Positions 23,535-36,029 of a stretch of 64,000 nt of DNA are shown here, piece after piece. A program made the translations under genes and the position numbers. A model generated the notes under the pieces. It ran no database searches. It saw only the letters and a list, made by a program, of their open reading frames with translations, and was not told where the DNA came from. The stretch is from Liriodendron chinense (taxonomy: Eukaryota > Streptophyta > Magnoliopsida > Magnoliales > Magnoliaceae), in NCBI GenBank assembly GCA_003013855.2, contig ML058493.1, positions 2,542,001-2,606,000 of the forward strand, read 5' to 3'. How positions within the stretch are numbered: position 1 is the stretch's first letter; every line of letters begins with the position of its first letter.

Positions 23535-24276
23535 GGTCGTGTAAGACTCGTACCCTTATTTGCCCTCCGTACGCTTAATTTTCGGTGCCGGTACGTCCCG
23601 GATGGACCAGATTAGCGAGCCTTGATCGCAACCCTATTTTAGTACCGCATCGACCCGAGACCTATACCCCGGCGACCGCGTAGGCGCTGCGATTCCAACG
23701 CCGCGCGGCACGCCCCATTGCGATACCCGGTGTGAAAGTTATGATCAATCGCGTAATCCGAGGTGGGCCACACAACATGCGTGTGTCGTGGGCCCCACTT
23801 GCACAAATCCCAAGAATATGTCAAATCAATCAAACCCATACCCCTACTCTATACACCCCATACCCCTACTCTACACACACCATACCCCCTATACCTCTCT
23901 CCCATGCTAGCCATCATCACCCATGATTCCTTCTCTCTCTCTCCCCCCCCAAACAATACCATACGTAGGGGGAGAGGAGGCCTCCTCACCTCCCCATTTT
24001 GAAAGAAAGAGATTTGAGAAGAGAGAGAAAGAGATTTAAGAGGAAAGAGAAAGAGAAAGAGAAAGATTTGAGAGAAGAGAAAGATTTGAGAGTAGAGAGA
24101 GAGATTAGAGAGATTGAGGGTGGAGATCCTAGCTTGGAGGACCTCAACCATCATCCGGACCGTCCGGATCGTCCGATCTACAACCCGATCCAATCCAACC
24201 GTCCATCCTTTGAGGTGAGTGCAAGGGGGCATAAACCCCCATTTTTCTTAATTTACTCCCTTTTCTTTGCTTTCTT

Positions 24277-24341
24277 TTGGGCCCACCTGGTGATGGACAG
24301 TTAGATGGATGGACTGGATCATCCATGAATGGGCCCCACCT

Positions 24342-24377
<36 letters not shown>

Positions 24378-25640
24378 TAAAAAAAAAGGAGGAAGAGGTG
24401 TCGCTGGACAGACAGGGTCCAGAGGGCGCTGCTGCCCAGCAGCACGTGGGCTAAAAGCCCTTTGGGCGTTGGGCAGGGTCCCCACTCGTGGGACCCACTT
24501 TGATGTATGCATGCAATCCACGCCGTCCATCTGTTTCTCCATCCCATTTTAGGGCAGGGAGCCAAAAATGAAGAAGATCCAGATCCCAGGTGGACCACAC
24601 CATAGAAAACAGTGGAGGTAATGAAGCCGACTGTTAAGACTTCTTGGGCCCACCGTGATGTTTGTAGACCACATCACCTGCCCAAAATTGGGCTTGTTAG
24701 GACCCCAACGATCTAGGGAACATGATGAATGGGGTGGATTGTCCCTAAGTGGGCCCCACTTGAAATGACCACATATATTAAAAAAAAAAAAAGAAACAAA
24801 AAAAATCAAATAGGCACTGGACGTCCACGTCTGGACGTTCTGACGCTGGAACGTCCAGCGTCACTGGGACGCTGTAATGGGTCCCCACTCGTGGGACCCA
24901 CCTTGATGTTTGTGTTCCATCCACGCCGTCCACTTGTTTTCCCATATCATTTTAGGGCCAGGGCCCAAAGTATGAGCCAGATCCAAATCTTAAGCGAACC
25001 GCACCGCACAAAACAGTGGAAACAATGATTTCTACTGTCAGAAATCATTTGGCCCACCTTTATGTTTCTAGACCGATTTGCATACCCAATATTAGGCTCA
25101 TTGGGCCCACAATGAGATGGCCCAGCTGATAGACGGAGTGGATCACTCTTATGTGGGCTCCACTCGATGAAAACTACGAAAAAACAAAAAAAAAGAGAGA
25201 AAGAGAAGAAGAAGCAGGTCGCTGACGCTGGTAGTACCAGTGTCCTTGCACGCTGGCTCGGCCAGCTGGTGGCCCACTCGTGGGTCCCACCATGATGCAT
25301 GTGCTGTATCCACCCCGTCCATTCTTTTGGGGAGATCATTTTAGGGCATGACCCCAAGATTGAGTCAGATCCAAGTCTCAAGAGGGCCCCACCACAGAAA
25401 ACAGTAGGGACAGTGGCCCTACCGTTGAAACCTTCTTATGGCCCACCATGATGTTTATTTGAGATCCAACCTGTTCATAAGTTCACACAGACATGGAAGA
25501 AGGAAAAACAAAAATATCGGCTTGATCGGAAACTCCTGTGGGCCCCACTTGTTAAGAGTAAAAATTAAAAAATATATATATATAAAAAAAAAATGCTGCT
25601 GCTGGACAGACAGAGTCTAGGGGACGCTGCTGCCCAACAG
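24277..25640. repeat. Tandem array of ~385-440-bp units inside the solo LTR
   Basis: About four units follow each other. Each has a GC-rich start (GCTGGACAGACAG and GACGCTGCTGCCCA types), then CCCACTCGTGGGACCCAC, CCACGCCGTCCA, ATTTTAGGGC, a CACAGAAAACAGT block, then GTGGGCCCCACTT and an A/T-rich tail (near 24342, 24778, 25175 and 25560). The unit body clearly resembles one arm of the foldback elements found elsewhere in the window. A (TAA)n tract is at 24342-24378. Confidence 0.7.
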
Positions 25641-25737
25641 CGTAGTCTACATGGGCATGGTCAATGGGCCCCACTGGGCCCACCTAGAATGTATGTGCCT
25701 TGTCCACTACGTCCATATGTTTTTCCAGCTCATTTTA

Positions 25738-26110
25738 GTGGGCCATGCCACGGGTCAACAGTGGGAATAATGATCTCTACCGTTGAAACCTTCCCAGCCC
25801 TACAATGATGTTTAATTGTCATCTAACCTGTTTCATAAGTGGCCGAGCCCAAGATTTAAGCATATCCCAATGGCAAGTGGGCCATGCCACGGGACAACAG
25901 TGGAAATGATGATCTCCACCATTGAAACCTTCCTAGTCCAACAATGATGTTTATTTGTTACCCAACCTATTCATAAGTGGCTGGGCCCAAAATTTAAGCA
26001 TATCCTAATGTCAAGTGGACCATGCTATAGTGGGGATAATGATTTCCAACATTGAAACCTTTCTAGGTTCTACAGTGATGTTTATTTGCCATCCAATCAA
26101 TTCATAAGAT
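25738..26110. repeat. Three tandem ~138-bp units inside the solo LTR
   Basis: The phrase GTGGGCCATGCCACGGG (CAACAGTGG) starts units near 25739 and 25876, and a worn version starts near 26014. Each continues with TTGAAACCTTCC, ACAATGATGTTTA and AACCT-TTCATAAGTGGC. The units are a shorter derivative of the neighbouring array. Confidence 0.7.
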
Positions 26111-27710
26111 CACATGGATATGGATGAAGGAGAACACGCAAGTATCTGTTTGATTCAAAACTTATTGGGACCAGATGGGTACCATGCTGCCCAGCAGGTG
26201 GCCCACCCTATGGGTCCCAAAGTGATGTATCTATTAGCTCCACGATGGTGTATCTGTTTTATTCATGCTGCCTATCTTGTATGTGCAAGCCCAAGTATGG
26301 GGCCGATGTGGTCTCAAGTGGGCTATGCCACGAAGACCTTTACATTTTCAATGGGACCCACAGTCCGGGTCCCACTCTCTATGTATATATTGGGCCTTTT
26401 AAGGCCAGGGTTACATGATATGTTGGTAACATGCTAGTATGATTAGCTTGATATGTCACACTGATAACATGCTTAGTATAATGAATACCATGCTCATTCA
26501 TATGCCCATACGCATCATTTGTATGCCTGTTATGGATCATGATTAAACATAGCATATGCTAGTTGGCTTGTTATACTTAGGGGACCCGTGCGAGACAGGG
26601 TCGCCCCGCATGATTGCGCAGTATGCGTAAGTTTGGTGCATGACTTGGATTGTATGACTCATGCATTTCGCATTATGTATGTCACGATCGCTTTCACACC
26701 CTAGCAGCATCAGGGTGGTGGCCACCATAGTCACATCATGGTTGGCAGTATTGGACACCGAAAACTTGTTCTAGTACGTGGGCGCTATGGATGTCCTTGG
26801 GTGAAAGTCCCTAAACCCTGTGGTACCAGTAGGATGCTCCAGCGTCGAGACCGAGTGGATAACATGAGCGCCCGTGTGCCAAATACCAGTAGGCCGTGTC
26901 TCCCACTGTGTCGAGGTCGGTTGGAAAGGGGTGTGACCTTATCCGCCCGGGTGCAGTGGGCTGTAAGCTAGGTTGAGTCTGACCAGCTCATGGAATGGGT
27001 CCGCTATCGGCGAGCCGGGTGGGCATTGGCATACCACTGACGAGGCGGATAGTGAGGTCTTTTCTACTCGCTTGGTTATGCGCGCGATGTGCGGCGGCCA
27101 ATATTAGAGTATTCTAGACCCCAGTGATGTCCCAGATGAGAACTATTTTGATATGTGGATTAGTTGAGGATTGACATGTTTACATTGCATCTCTAGCATG
27201 TAACACTCGGCCATGTAGGCCCTTGCATCGCATAGCCTTGGGATGGCTGATAGCATTCATAAACTTAGTAACTTAGCCCTCTACTACTTTCGCTTACTCT
27301 GATATCTATATACTTGTCATATGCATCACACGCGCACACACGCACTCTACTGGGCTTCGTAGGAAGCTCATGCGCGTTTGTTTACACTGCAGGTACTAGA
27401 GCATATCAGCAGCGTTGAGCGCAGTTTATGTACCTGATATTTTGGACTTCTGCTTCATGTTGTATTTTTCTTTCCAGCACTATACTCAATAAACTTATTA
27501 GTGGATATTTGATGATGTTTTATGGTTTTGATTATGCTCCTGTACAAAAAAAAATTTACCCTGAAAATCCTCCTGGTAGGATCCCAGGATCGGAACCTGG
27601 CACATGAGAGCTAGGAGCCCAGAATGGGGTACTACGGAGGCTGTTGGCACCAAGGTCGGCGATCGGGAATTTAGTGAGCCCAGTCCCCGGGTTTGGGGCG
27701 TGACAGGTCG

Positions 27711-27915
27711 CGACATGATACCCACGTGCAAGTGCAAAGTGTGCCACTAACGCCTCTACAGCCACACTGCCTCACATGGTCACGCCCTCGCACCAAGCCC
27801 GTGCCCGAGAACGAGACCGAGTCTGAGTCTGAGTCCGAGACCGAGCCCGAGCCCAGTGCCAGTGCGCGTGCTCGGTGAACACGCAAGTCACCATACTCCC
27901 TTTCTTCCACCATAA
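27711..27915 (-). mobile_element. Older LTR-like spacer between two solo LTRs
   Basis: This 205-bp stretch has a CCGAGNCCGAG-type repeat (GAGACCGAGTCTGAGTCTGA near 27811). It continues across the insert at 27921-29767 into 29773. It probably belongs to one older element into which both solo LTRs inserted. Confidence 0.3.
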
Positions 27916-29772
27916 ATAAGTGTTAGTGCACTTTTCTGTGGCATACTAGTGCACCTTGTTTGTCAATCACTTACATCAGTGAGTCTACTGTCGGTTGAGC
28001 CTAATGAAGACGAAGACCGAAGACTCAAGTGGCCCCGCTGCATCAAGGAAGAAGATTCAAGTAAAAGTGATGCCTTGGTGCCTTAACCTTGACCAAAACC
28101 CAACCCCTTTGCTTCTTTGATGACCTTGACCGCATTAGGAAATCATTAGTCATCATAGATTGGCCCTAGGTGTCCCTGAACATCACCCAAAACATGGCCT
28201 AAAGAGAGTGGGTTGGAATGTACAATGTTCAGCAAAATACTGAGCTGAACCAGGCCTGTCCGATCGGTCAAGACCGGTCGGCTGGACTGGTCTGACCGGT
28301 CAAGACCGGTAGACCAGACCAAACAGCAAGCTGCTGTGTTTGCAGGTTTCAGGAGGACCGACCGGTAGTGACCGGTTGGCTGGGCTGGTCCGACCGGTCA
28401 CGACCGGTCGGACAGACCCCCATCAGACAGTGAACAATCTGTCTTGTTTCGGCGTTTGGCCGACCGGTCGGGACAGGTCGGCAGAGCCGTTTTTTGCCCG
28501 TTTTATGACCATTGGAGCCCACCTTTCTTATATATGGAGCTCGGTTTTTGGGCATTGGATAGGGGATTTCGAGAAGAGTGAAGCCACCATTGTTGGAGAC
28601 CATTTGAGGCTCATTCCCAACCTATGCAAGGCATCTTCCTTGTGCTTTAACACAAGATTAGAGCATTCCAAACTCATGAAGAAGATGACCTTCATCCCTT
28701 CTTGATCTCTAGAGTTTGGAACCTTCTTGATTGGCAAATCTTTATCCAAAACTCTAAGATGAGATCGTTATAGGAGAGAGACTCTAGGCAACCCATTCCC
28801 ATTAGTTGTAGAGTTCTCAAACCTATCCTCCTAGCACCTTGGGCATCTCAAAGGCATCGCATGCAAGGTGTTTGATCAAGTGTGGCTGAGGCATTGGCGA
28901 CGCAACGGCAACACGATCGTGGGAGCAAGGGAAGCTGATTGAAGCACGGGAGAACGGAGATCAAGCAACCCAATCCGGCGTTAAACAAGGGGCTCATCTG
29001 ACAAGTAGGTTGTCTCTATTGAGAGTCCATTTAGAGTTTGTTTGTCGAACTCGACCTAGGGACGTTAGCCGGGCCTAAACTAAGTCTCCAAGGGGGAGCC
29101 TCCGACACGGGAGTAAACGTGCATTGGGTTGAGAGTTAGCCTATGTCTAAAACTCCGGTTATGGTTGAGAGGTGAACCGGTAAAACCTCCGTGTAAAGGT
29201 TGAGAGGTGAACCTCATTTAAAACCTCCGATAGTGAATGCCGGTGTGCTCAAAGGAGTTGAGTACTTGAACCGGGAGTGGAGTAGACAAGTAGTCGAACC
29301 ACTATACATCCTTGTGTTTGTGATTGTTCTTGAGCACATTTATATCTTAGCATTGTTAGTTTAATTGTCTTATTATGAATGCTTGATAAGAATGTATGCT
29401 AGGCACTAATTAGACTCATCCACACACAGGATGTATTTTCACTAGTTGTGTAGACTTAAGTTCTTTGATCCATTCTCATAAGTCTACATAAGGTGCATAG
29501 GTTAGGAGCTTGATTAGTTAAATCTTTTGGTTACCTATGCATGCTTTAGACTAGGTTGTTTATTGCTTAATCATTTGCTAGTCTTGTGATTGGACCCACT
29601 TAGGCTTGGAAGCCGAAGTGTTCTTGCTTACTTTGTTTTATTTGATAATATATGTTAGTAGGCGAAAAGATTTGATAAGGTCCTAATCACCCCCCCCCCC
29701 CCCCCCCCTCCTCAGGTCCTTAGACATATCTCTAAGTATCTCTATAAGCGGTAAAACTGCAATTTCAATAAG
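27916..29772. repeat. 5-bp target-site duplication ATAAG around the second solo LTR
   Basis: ATAAG stands at 27916-27920, before TGTTAG, and at 29768-29772, after ATTTCA. The perfect match fixes both ends of the insert. Confidence 0.85.
27921..29767 (+). mobile_element. Second solo LTR of the copia/SIRE-like family
   Basis: It starts TGTTAGTGCACTTTTCTGTG and ends CTGCAATTTCA, length 1847 bp. It aligns with the solo LTR at 9555-11544 along nearly its full length in the same orientation. A TATA box (TTATATATGG) is at 28528-28537, about eight ACCGGT palindromes lie at 28258-28470, and the C-rich tract near the end has grown to C19 at 29690-29708. No coding domain is present. Short frames such as 28340-28705 are open by chance. 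Confidence 0.8.
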
Positions 29773-29904
29773 GTGCACAACACCCTACTTATAAAGAGGT
29801 AAAAAAAATATCTCCCATCCGATATAGGACAAAAACAAAGCTTGGGTTTCAAAATACTTTTTAACCAAAAAAATATATTTTATTTAAAATATTTCAACAC
29901 CATT

Positions 29905-29910
<6 letters not shown>
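29773..29910 (-). promoter_or_regulatory. LTR-like promoter remnant
   Basis: On the - strand CTTTATAAGTAGGGTGTTG (near 29780-29798) is a good TATA context, preceded by TCGGATGGGAGATAT. It likely belongs to the older LTR split by the solo LTR. Confidence 0.3.

Positions 29911-29948
<38 letters not shown>
29911..29948 (+). repeat. (CT)19 microsatellite
   Basis: Uninterrupted CT dinucleotides. Similar tracts occur at 32956-32990, 37071-37105, 39784-39804 and 44296-44314, and a GA tract near 46306-46332. Confidence 0.95.
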
Positions 29949-29950
<2 letters not shown>

Positions 29951-30059
29951 ATAGTAGAATGTAGACCTTTGGATGTGCTCCTTTCATCAATAATAACTAG
30001 ATTGCCTTAGAATTTTTTTCTTCTAGATTTTATTGTTCAAACAATTTAAGATGATATAT

Positions 30060-30890
30060 GTAGTATGGAACCTATGGCGGAAATCTTGAAACAGGCCATG
30101 GTTAAAATTCAAAATCTGAGTACAAGGTATGTTTAAGTGACCTATAAGAAGCCTTCTCATTATGCGTGGTGTTTGTACATTTTGGACATGCAGCTTGGTG
30201 ATCCGGACTATTGAACCTATTGATGGACCATGCCCAAAAGATCTTATTAATCAGGAACTCTAGACTTTTTTTTATTGGCATTTAAATATATGATTTAACA
30301 AAAAAAAAAATACACTCATGAGCTACATTTAAGGGAAAAGGAGCCAAAGACTGTATGGCTAGAATCTTCGAGTTTGGGTGGTTTTGGGGCTATCATGAAA
30401 GTGTCTCTAGAACCATTGGATTGCATGCATCTTAATTAAAGGAGTTTGCATACAAAGTTTTGTATTTGCTAATTCCACCATTAATGCTACCACCAGAAAT
30501 TATGCTGAAGATCGCTGGAGAAGATAGGGTTTGTTAGCACTCAAATCTTTCACACGTTTGACCCTTGAGTTGATGAGACTTCACACCTAAAATTAAAGTA
30601 ACCGGAGAGAGGATTGAGACAACTATTATATACCATTGAAATAACGATGGAGTCCTACCCATCGTCGTACATGCAGTTTCGTGATCTGAACCCACTGATG
30701 GACCATGCCCAAAAAATCTTATCAATCAAGCAACTCTATCCTTTTGTTTCTTGGCATTTAAATACCTAGTTTAATAGCAAACAGAAATATGCTCATGAGC
30801 TACATTCAAGGGGAAAAACCCAAAGGCAGGACCGGTAAAATCTTCCAATTTGGAAGATTTTGGGCCCATGGTGAAACCAATTTCATTGGG
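30060..30890. repeat. Two direct copies of a ~350-bp block within the Athila-like fragment
   Basis: The block at about 30100-30420 recurs at about 30590-30890. Shared phrases are GATGGACCATGCCCAAAA, TTGGCATTTAAATA and CATGAGCTACATT. The second copy overlaps the 3' part of the gag remnant, so the duplication copied gag sequence. The two are considerably diverged. Confidence 0.55.
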
Positions 30891-31640
30891 TGTAATCGTG
30901 TCCACCTTTTGCAATTCCATGGCCTCAACTTTTCTCATAAGGCTAGCTACTCTAGCATTAACATCGTCTTCTTCCTTCAACATATGCATTCCTCCTTTTT
31001 CCTTAAGATCAGATGATTTGGGATTTGTTGTCTTAGACATGTCCCATGATTGTGCATTTTCGGCCAACATATCGAAATAATCCAACACTTCCTCAGTTTC
31101 CTTATTCGTAAACTCTCTGTTGCACATCTTTTCTTTGAATTGGCGCATGGGTGAAGTCAATCCACCATAAAAATAAAAAAAAAAAAAAGCTTATTACCCG
31201 CTAATGTTTGTAGCCATGATGTGGGCATGCATTTAAAAGTTCCTTAAACCTCTCCCAATATTGGAAGAAGGTTTTATCCTCTTTTTTGGCGCGCCTTAGT
31301 GTGTTGGTCTTATGAACTAGGAAATTTTTTTTAAGAAACTCCAGTGTCATCTTGGCCCAAGTCCCAATCGATCTCGGCCTTAAGGAGTGAAGATATGATT
31401 TGGCCTTCTCCTTCAAGGAAAACGGTAACAATTTAATTCTTAAAGTATTATCGGACACGTTATTGAAGTGTGGGGTTGCTACAATCTTATCAAACTATTT
31501 GAGATGCAAATATGGACTTTCAGAGTCAAGTCCATGAAATTTAGGAAGGAGTTGGATCATTCCCAGTTTAAAATCCACATTTCCTGTATTATGTGTAAAA
31601 TCGTGCAGGAATGAGTGCTCGTTCTAACAGGCTGTAAATA
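30771..31640 (-). pseudogene. Athila-like gag fragment
   Basis: The - strand reads LPKFHGLDSESPYLHLK near 31540, then SDNTLRIKLLPFSLKEKAKS and TWAKMTLEFLKKNFLVHKTN followed by YWERFKELLNACPHHG (31201-31458). This is the gag core of Athila-type gypsy elements. After a stop and A-rich gap near 31180 a further frame (30771-31160) continues with MRQFKEKMCNREFTNKETEE. Stops and frame changes make it non-functional. A matching primer site and LTR lie upstream on the same strand. No protease or pol is visible. Confidence 0.75.
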
Positions 31641-32150
31641 ATCAGGTAGAGTTCTAGCCTGAAGGACATTTCCAACCTCGTTCTCATCTTGTTGTGTTTA
31701 TTCTTGTTGAACCGGTGGATTTGATTAATCCTTAGAAAATTCAGAGGAACTTAATTAGATGTTTTCTAACCCAACGATGGATGGACAGTCTTCAACTAAT
31801 CCCCCTTCACTTAGAAGATAAAGATAAAGAGTGTGATCATGAACCCACTTGGGCGTGAACCACTCAAACAAACCCTAATTATGGATCTACTTCGACTTTT
31901 AGAAAAAAAAAATTACTAAAATTGAAATTCTACAATGAAAAATTCAGAAACAATCTAAAGTGAGAGGGTTTAGAAGAATCGTACCTGATTGACTACTCTA
32001 AGTTAGATTCTAGAAAACAAAAGACAAAACAAGCTAAAAAAATGTTAGCATTCTGAATTGAATAAGAACCATAACCTAAAGATATAATGGGAACTACTGC
32101 CTATCTTAAAACAAACTCTACCCCTAAAGTATTTCAGAAAAACGCAACCA

Positions 32151-32171
32151 AAGTCCCCGGCAACGGCACCA
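32151..32171 (-). promoter_or_regulatory. Primer binding site of the Athila-like element
   Basis: On the - strand TGGTGCCGTTGCCGGGGAC follows the LTR end TCAAACA after a short spacer. It is one base from TGGCGCCGTTGCCGGGGA, the aspartate-tRNA type site known from Athila elements. Confidence 0.75.
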
Positions 32172-32177
32172 AAAACT

Positions 32178-32953
32178 TGTTTGACAAACCCCGAGTGAAA
32201 GGCTGAGCAATAGTATAAACTCGGTGAATCCAAAGTCAATCTCATAGGGACATATGTGGTATGTTTCCAAGATAACCTAGAATTAGAACTAGAATTAAGA
32301 ATTAATTAAAACTAACAACTTAATTGAGTGAAGCAATTAATGGAAATTTGGAAATTTTAAAAGGAATTCGAATAAGAGAAACACTAGAGCACCAAGGATC
32401 CACTTATAGCCATTCTCAATGCCTAATTTACTTGATTTAATTGATAACATAACTAGAATCGAAGTTCTATCTTATCCAGACGAATGATAAAGCGATTAAA
32501 TGATCATAATTGAACAATCCAAAACAGATTAGAATATTCATTAATTTAGTTACCACATTAAGAACTAAGTTATTGATCGCAGAAAATCCAAAGCATCTAC
32601 CATGTCCATAGTCTATGATAGATCAATGAATTTTACAGATCAATCTCTTACAAAATATATAAGTTACTAATCTCAGCCTTCCTAAGCATCCAATGAGTCT
32701 GAAGTCATCACTACATCAAAGTAAACTAAAACTAAATTTTTTTCAAACCATATTCAATGAAATATTCAATATTAAAACCATAAATTCGAATATAAGTAAA
32801 CTAGAACATAAAAATTGAACTACAAGCTTTACCTCTTAGTCCTAGTAAGAGGATTAGTTCGTCATATACATAATCAAATTAAAAATTAAACAAAACATGA
32901 AATAAAATAAAAATTGAAGTTCGAGGAAGAATAACGATGTCGAAAGTGCTCTG

Positions 32954-32992
<39 letters not shown>

Positions 32993-33571
32993 AGCTCTTA
33001 GATCTCCCTAGGATATTTTAGACGTGTAAAGGATACCTCTATATATAGGAAAAATCAAGCACCAACTTTGAATTGCATAAGGATTTTTACATCAGCATCA
33101 GCCATTGGTTGCCCAAGCCCACTTGGTTGGTTGACCGAACTTCCCAAAATATGTCCAGTAAGCTTTCTGGAAAAAAAATTGTTGGATTTCAGCCTCTCAA
33201 GGAGATCGCTCGATATCGCCCGACAGGTTCATCAGTCGCTCGAAAGTCCTTAAAAACGTCTAGAGAGTTCAGCTCCCAATTCTGAGTAGTTTCAGTCACC
33301 TGACCCTTCCATTGGTCACCCGAACCATGCGTTGCTCGCCCGATCAATGTAGTTAGTTGCTCAAAACCCCTGATTTTCAGTATTTTTAACTTTTGGATCT
33401 CCTCCACTTGGCTTCTTTGGCACTCTAATTCATCAAAATTAACCTTTTTCTGCATTCTCTCTCAATTCCCTACAAACATGAAAATATTCGTAAGTAAATC
33501 TATTACATACTCAAATACATATAAATGCAATGTAGAATTGGGGATAAATATGCACAATTCAACGCTCAACA
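32178..33571 (-). mobile_element. 5' LTR of the Athila-like element
   Basis: The end next to the primer site is TGTTTGACAAACCCC on the + strand (CA end on the - strand). The outer end is less certain; TGTTGAGCGTTGAATTGTGC on the - strand at 33571 is my best candidate, giving about 1.39 kb. A TATA box (CTATATATAG on the - strand) lies at about 33037-33048 and a CT tract at 32956-32990. The phrase on the + strand near 32210-32250 (GTATAAACTCGGTGAATCC) is typical for this family. Confidence 0.6.
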
Positions 33572-36020
33572 TCGGGGTGTCTTGTTAACTATTTGAAAGA
33601 CCAATGTACTGTTGAACAATCCTTGGTAAGACGGTTAACTGTTTGAAAGACCCAGTTTCTTGTTATTATGAAAATGGGTTGACTGTTTGAGGGATCAATT
33701 CCTGTGATTATTAGGGGAACGAGGTGACTGTTTGAAAGTCTCATGCATTCACACATTTAAATAAGATGCACTGTAAACTATGATTGTTTGTATGCGTTCC
33801 TTGAAGCTATACTTGATTGATATGTCATGCGTGTAATCTTGAGGAGATTTCTCACTGGTTTGGCCACTCGTGCTTCAAATTGTCAACCGCATAGTTGATG
33901 CAGGTGTAAGAGAGGGTAGCAATCTTCTTTAGGATGTCCCGGTAGTTAGTGGTGAGGACTTGACCGCTATAAAGCCCTTTTGCTAGTGTGGATGAGCTTT
34001 ATAGGCTCAGTTAGTAGGCTTCGAGTTCCTTTCCTTTATTAGTTGGATTCTTTTAAGTCTGTTTATTTGTGGTTTGTATAGTCCCCATCTCGGTGGACAC
34101 CATTTTGGATTGAATGTTATTGTATTTATCTTGATATTTTCCTTATACGGTTAATGTACTTTTCTTTGATAGCCGTCATTTGATTTAGTGTTACTCTGAA
34201 GTTATATGAATGCTAATCTGCATTGTGGGAGCATGGGAGCCATACCCACATGTGATACTTCATCATGTGATACTCGGATTTTAGCTGCAAGAGCATCACA
34301 CTCAAACAGTGGAAACCAAACGTTAAAAGAGTTGGCATCAAAACAATTGTCGTTATTAGGTTAACACCCTCAAATTTAAGACCTGAGTCACCAATACTCG
34401 GGTGTCGGATTTTGTATCATTACACTTTTAGGATTTAAAAGTTGTAGGATCCATAGGAATATTTCTCCTAGATGATCTAGAGTCTTTAAAATTAGGTATA
34501 GACATTGCTTAGTGTGAAAAGTAAACTGGTATGTTTGTTGGGGATTGACTGTAGATTATTATCTTGGTCGTTGGGTGACTTTCAGGCCGGTCATCTAATG
34601 AATATGATGCGAAATTTGATAGACAGTGGATCTTGTGAGTTAAGTCTTGAAATTAATAATGTATGGCTCAATTGAACAAACTAAGCATTTTCTAAAATTT
34701 TATTGAGATTGGGTTTCTAAAAATAGGTTTTGTGATATTCAGTGTTAGTTATGAACACAAACACCATAGGATACCTTTTATGGTTAATGATGTGTTTATA
34801 GCTATTAGAATTGAACTCTAACAATGTATTAATAACAAGGTTAAGATGACAAGTTTAAAATCAAGAATAATTATATGTGAACAGTTGAGAGGGACTATTT
34901 GCCTATCTAATGATGAAATAAGCCTCCAGATTGAAATCAAAGAATTGAATAGATTTATTAGTCCATAAAAAGCATTCTTGATAGTATGAATTAATGATCA
35001 ATTGAATATTTAATGATATATAGGCTCAAAATGTGTAAATACATATACATGTCTATATAGATGGGATTAAGATGTTTAGATCATAACTTCGACAGTTAGT
35101 TAAGCATATACAAAGGTAATTATAGTTGATGTATGGACAAGCAGATATGAGGATCTCATAGTTGATTTACTTTAATTAGGTTATCCAAAATCAATGTGAG
35201 CTATTAGATAGTTTCACCTAATGATAATGAGTTATTTCAACAGTTGAGTTGATGAACAATTGAGTATAGTAGCATACATGAGATTCTGAAGTTTATTACA
35301 ATGTGTATATAAGTGTAAGTGTGTATATATTCGTGTGTATTAATGTATTTTTATTAAAAAATTATTTTGGCAAAATTACACATGTAAAAGTGTACTCATG
35401 TATCTACTCATGTGTGAAAAATTTTGTAATGTTACACAGTTTCTAAAGTTTTGATTATGTGTGTCTTTGGGTGCTATGGCATTCATGTTATGATATGCAT
35501 AGCTACTATAAGTGTATTTTGGATTTCATGATGTCTCTTTTCAATCCACGAGGACTTCTTCTTTTTTCTTTTGTATAAGTGTGTCAATAGACGACATGTT
35601 ATTTGTTGGACTAACTGTGACAAGTCACGTGTCAACACATATGTTGGACGAACTGTGACAAGTAAAGAAAAGTTGTTGTCTTTTTTTTTTTTCTTTTAGT
35701 GATTTTGTCTAATTAAGCTAAAGAAACATGTAGTATTTCATTAAAATCCCAATATTCTAGATGTGTACGTTTATCCAAAGGATGTCCATGTGGTGAAACC
35801 GTATGTGGCTTTTGGGATTTAGACAGTCGTACGTTGAGGTCGTGTATCCCATCCAGGCTCACCTACTGACCTAAAGAATAAAAAGAAAACTACCGTATCA
35901 TAGTACTATACCGATTGTATGGCAATTTTTACTGACTTAGCAGTTGCTTGGGTACATACTTCAAATGTGCCAGAACAAATATCCCAGGACAGTTACTAGG
36001 TGGACCATACTAGGGTGAGT
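33572..36020. other. Intergenic, decayed repeats, no gene
   Basis: AT-rich sequence. Between 33580 and 33740 a phrase like GTTGACTGTTTGAAAGACC recurs four times. The stretch 33840-34200 has an LTR-like look without ends. A 20-base phrase around GTTGGACGAACTGTGACAAG is duplicated at about 35607-35666. No open frame of useful length. Confidence 0.4.
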
Positions 36021-36029
36021 TTGTCACTA

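Larger units (their letters stand above)
23540..27705 (-). mobile_element. Solo LTR, chromovirus (Del/Tekay)-like, 4.2 kb
   Basis: On the - strand it starts TGTCACGCCCCAAACCCGGG and ends GGTACGAGTCTTACA, giving TG...CA ends. The 5-bp sequence GGTCG stands at 23535-23539 and 27706-27710, a perfect target-site duplication. The TGTCACGCCCC start is familiar from Del/Tekay LTRs of plants. No gag or pol lies inside. A TATA-like ATATATACATAG on the - strand near 26386 may be the promoter. Internal tandem arrays (24277-25640 and 25738-26110) make it unusually long. It formed by LTR-LTR recombination, as its single-copy state and intact duplication show. Confidence 0.8.

Noticed and set aside
23849..24542. 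Overlapping - strand frames of 127-132 codons
   Set aside because: They lie in low-complexity GA/CT and TAA repeats of the solo LTR.
27540..27710. Possible tRNA gene (GGTAGGATCCCAGGATCGGAACCTGG region)
   Set aside because: No cloverleaf with anticodon arm and acceptor could be built; the stretch is the U3 start of the solo LTR.
28340..28705. 121-codon frame in the second solo LTR
   Set aside because: Made of the ACCGGT array and LTR leader; no domain, and not kept in length in the other copy.
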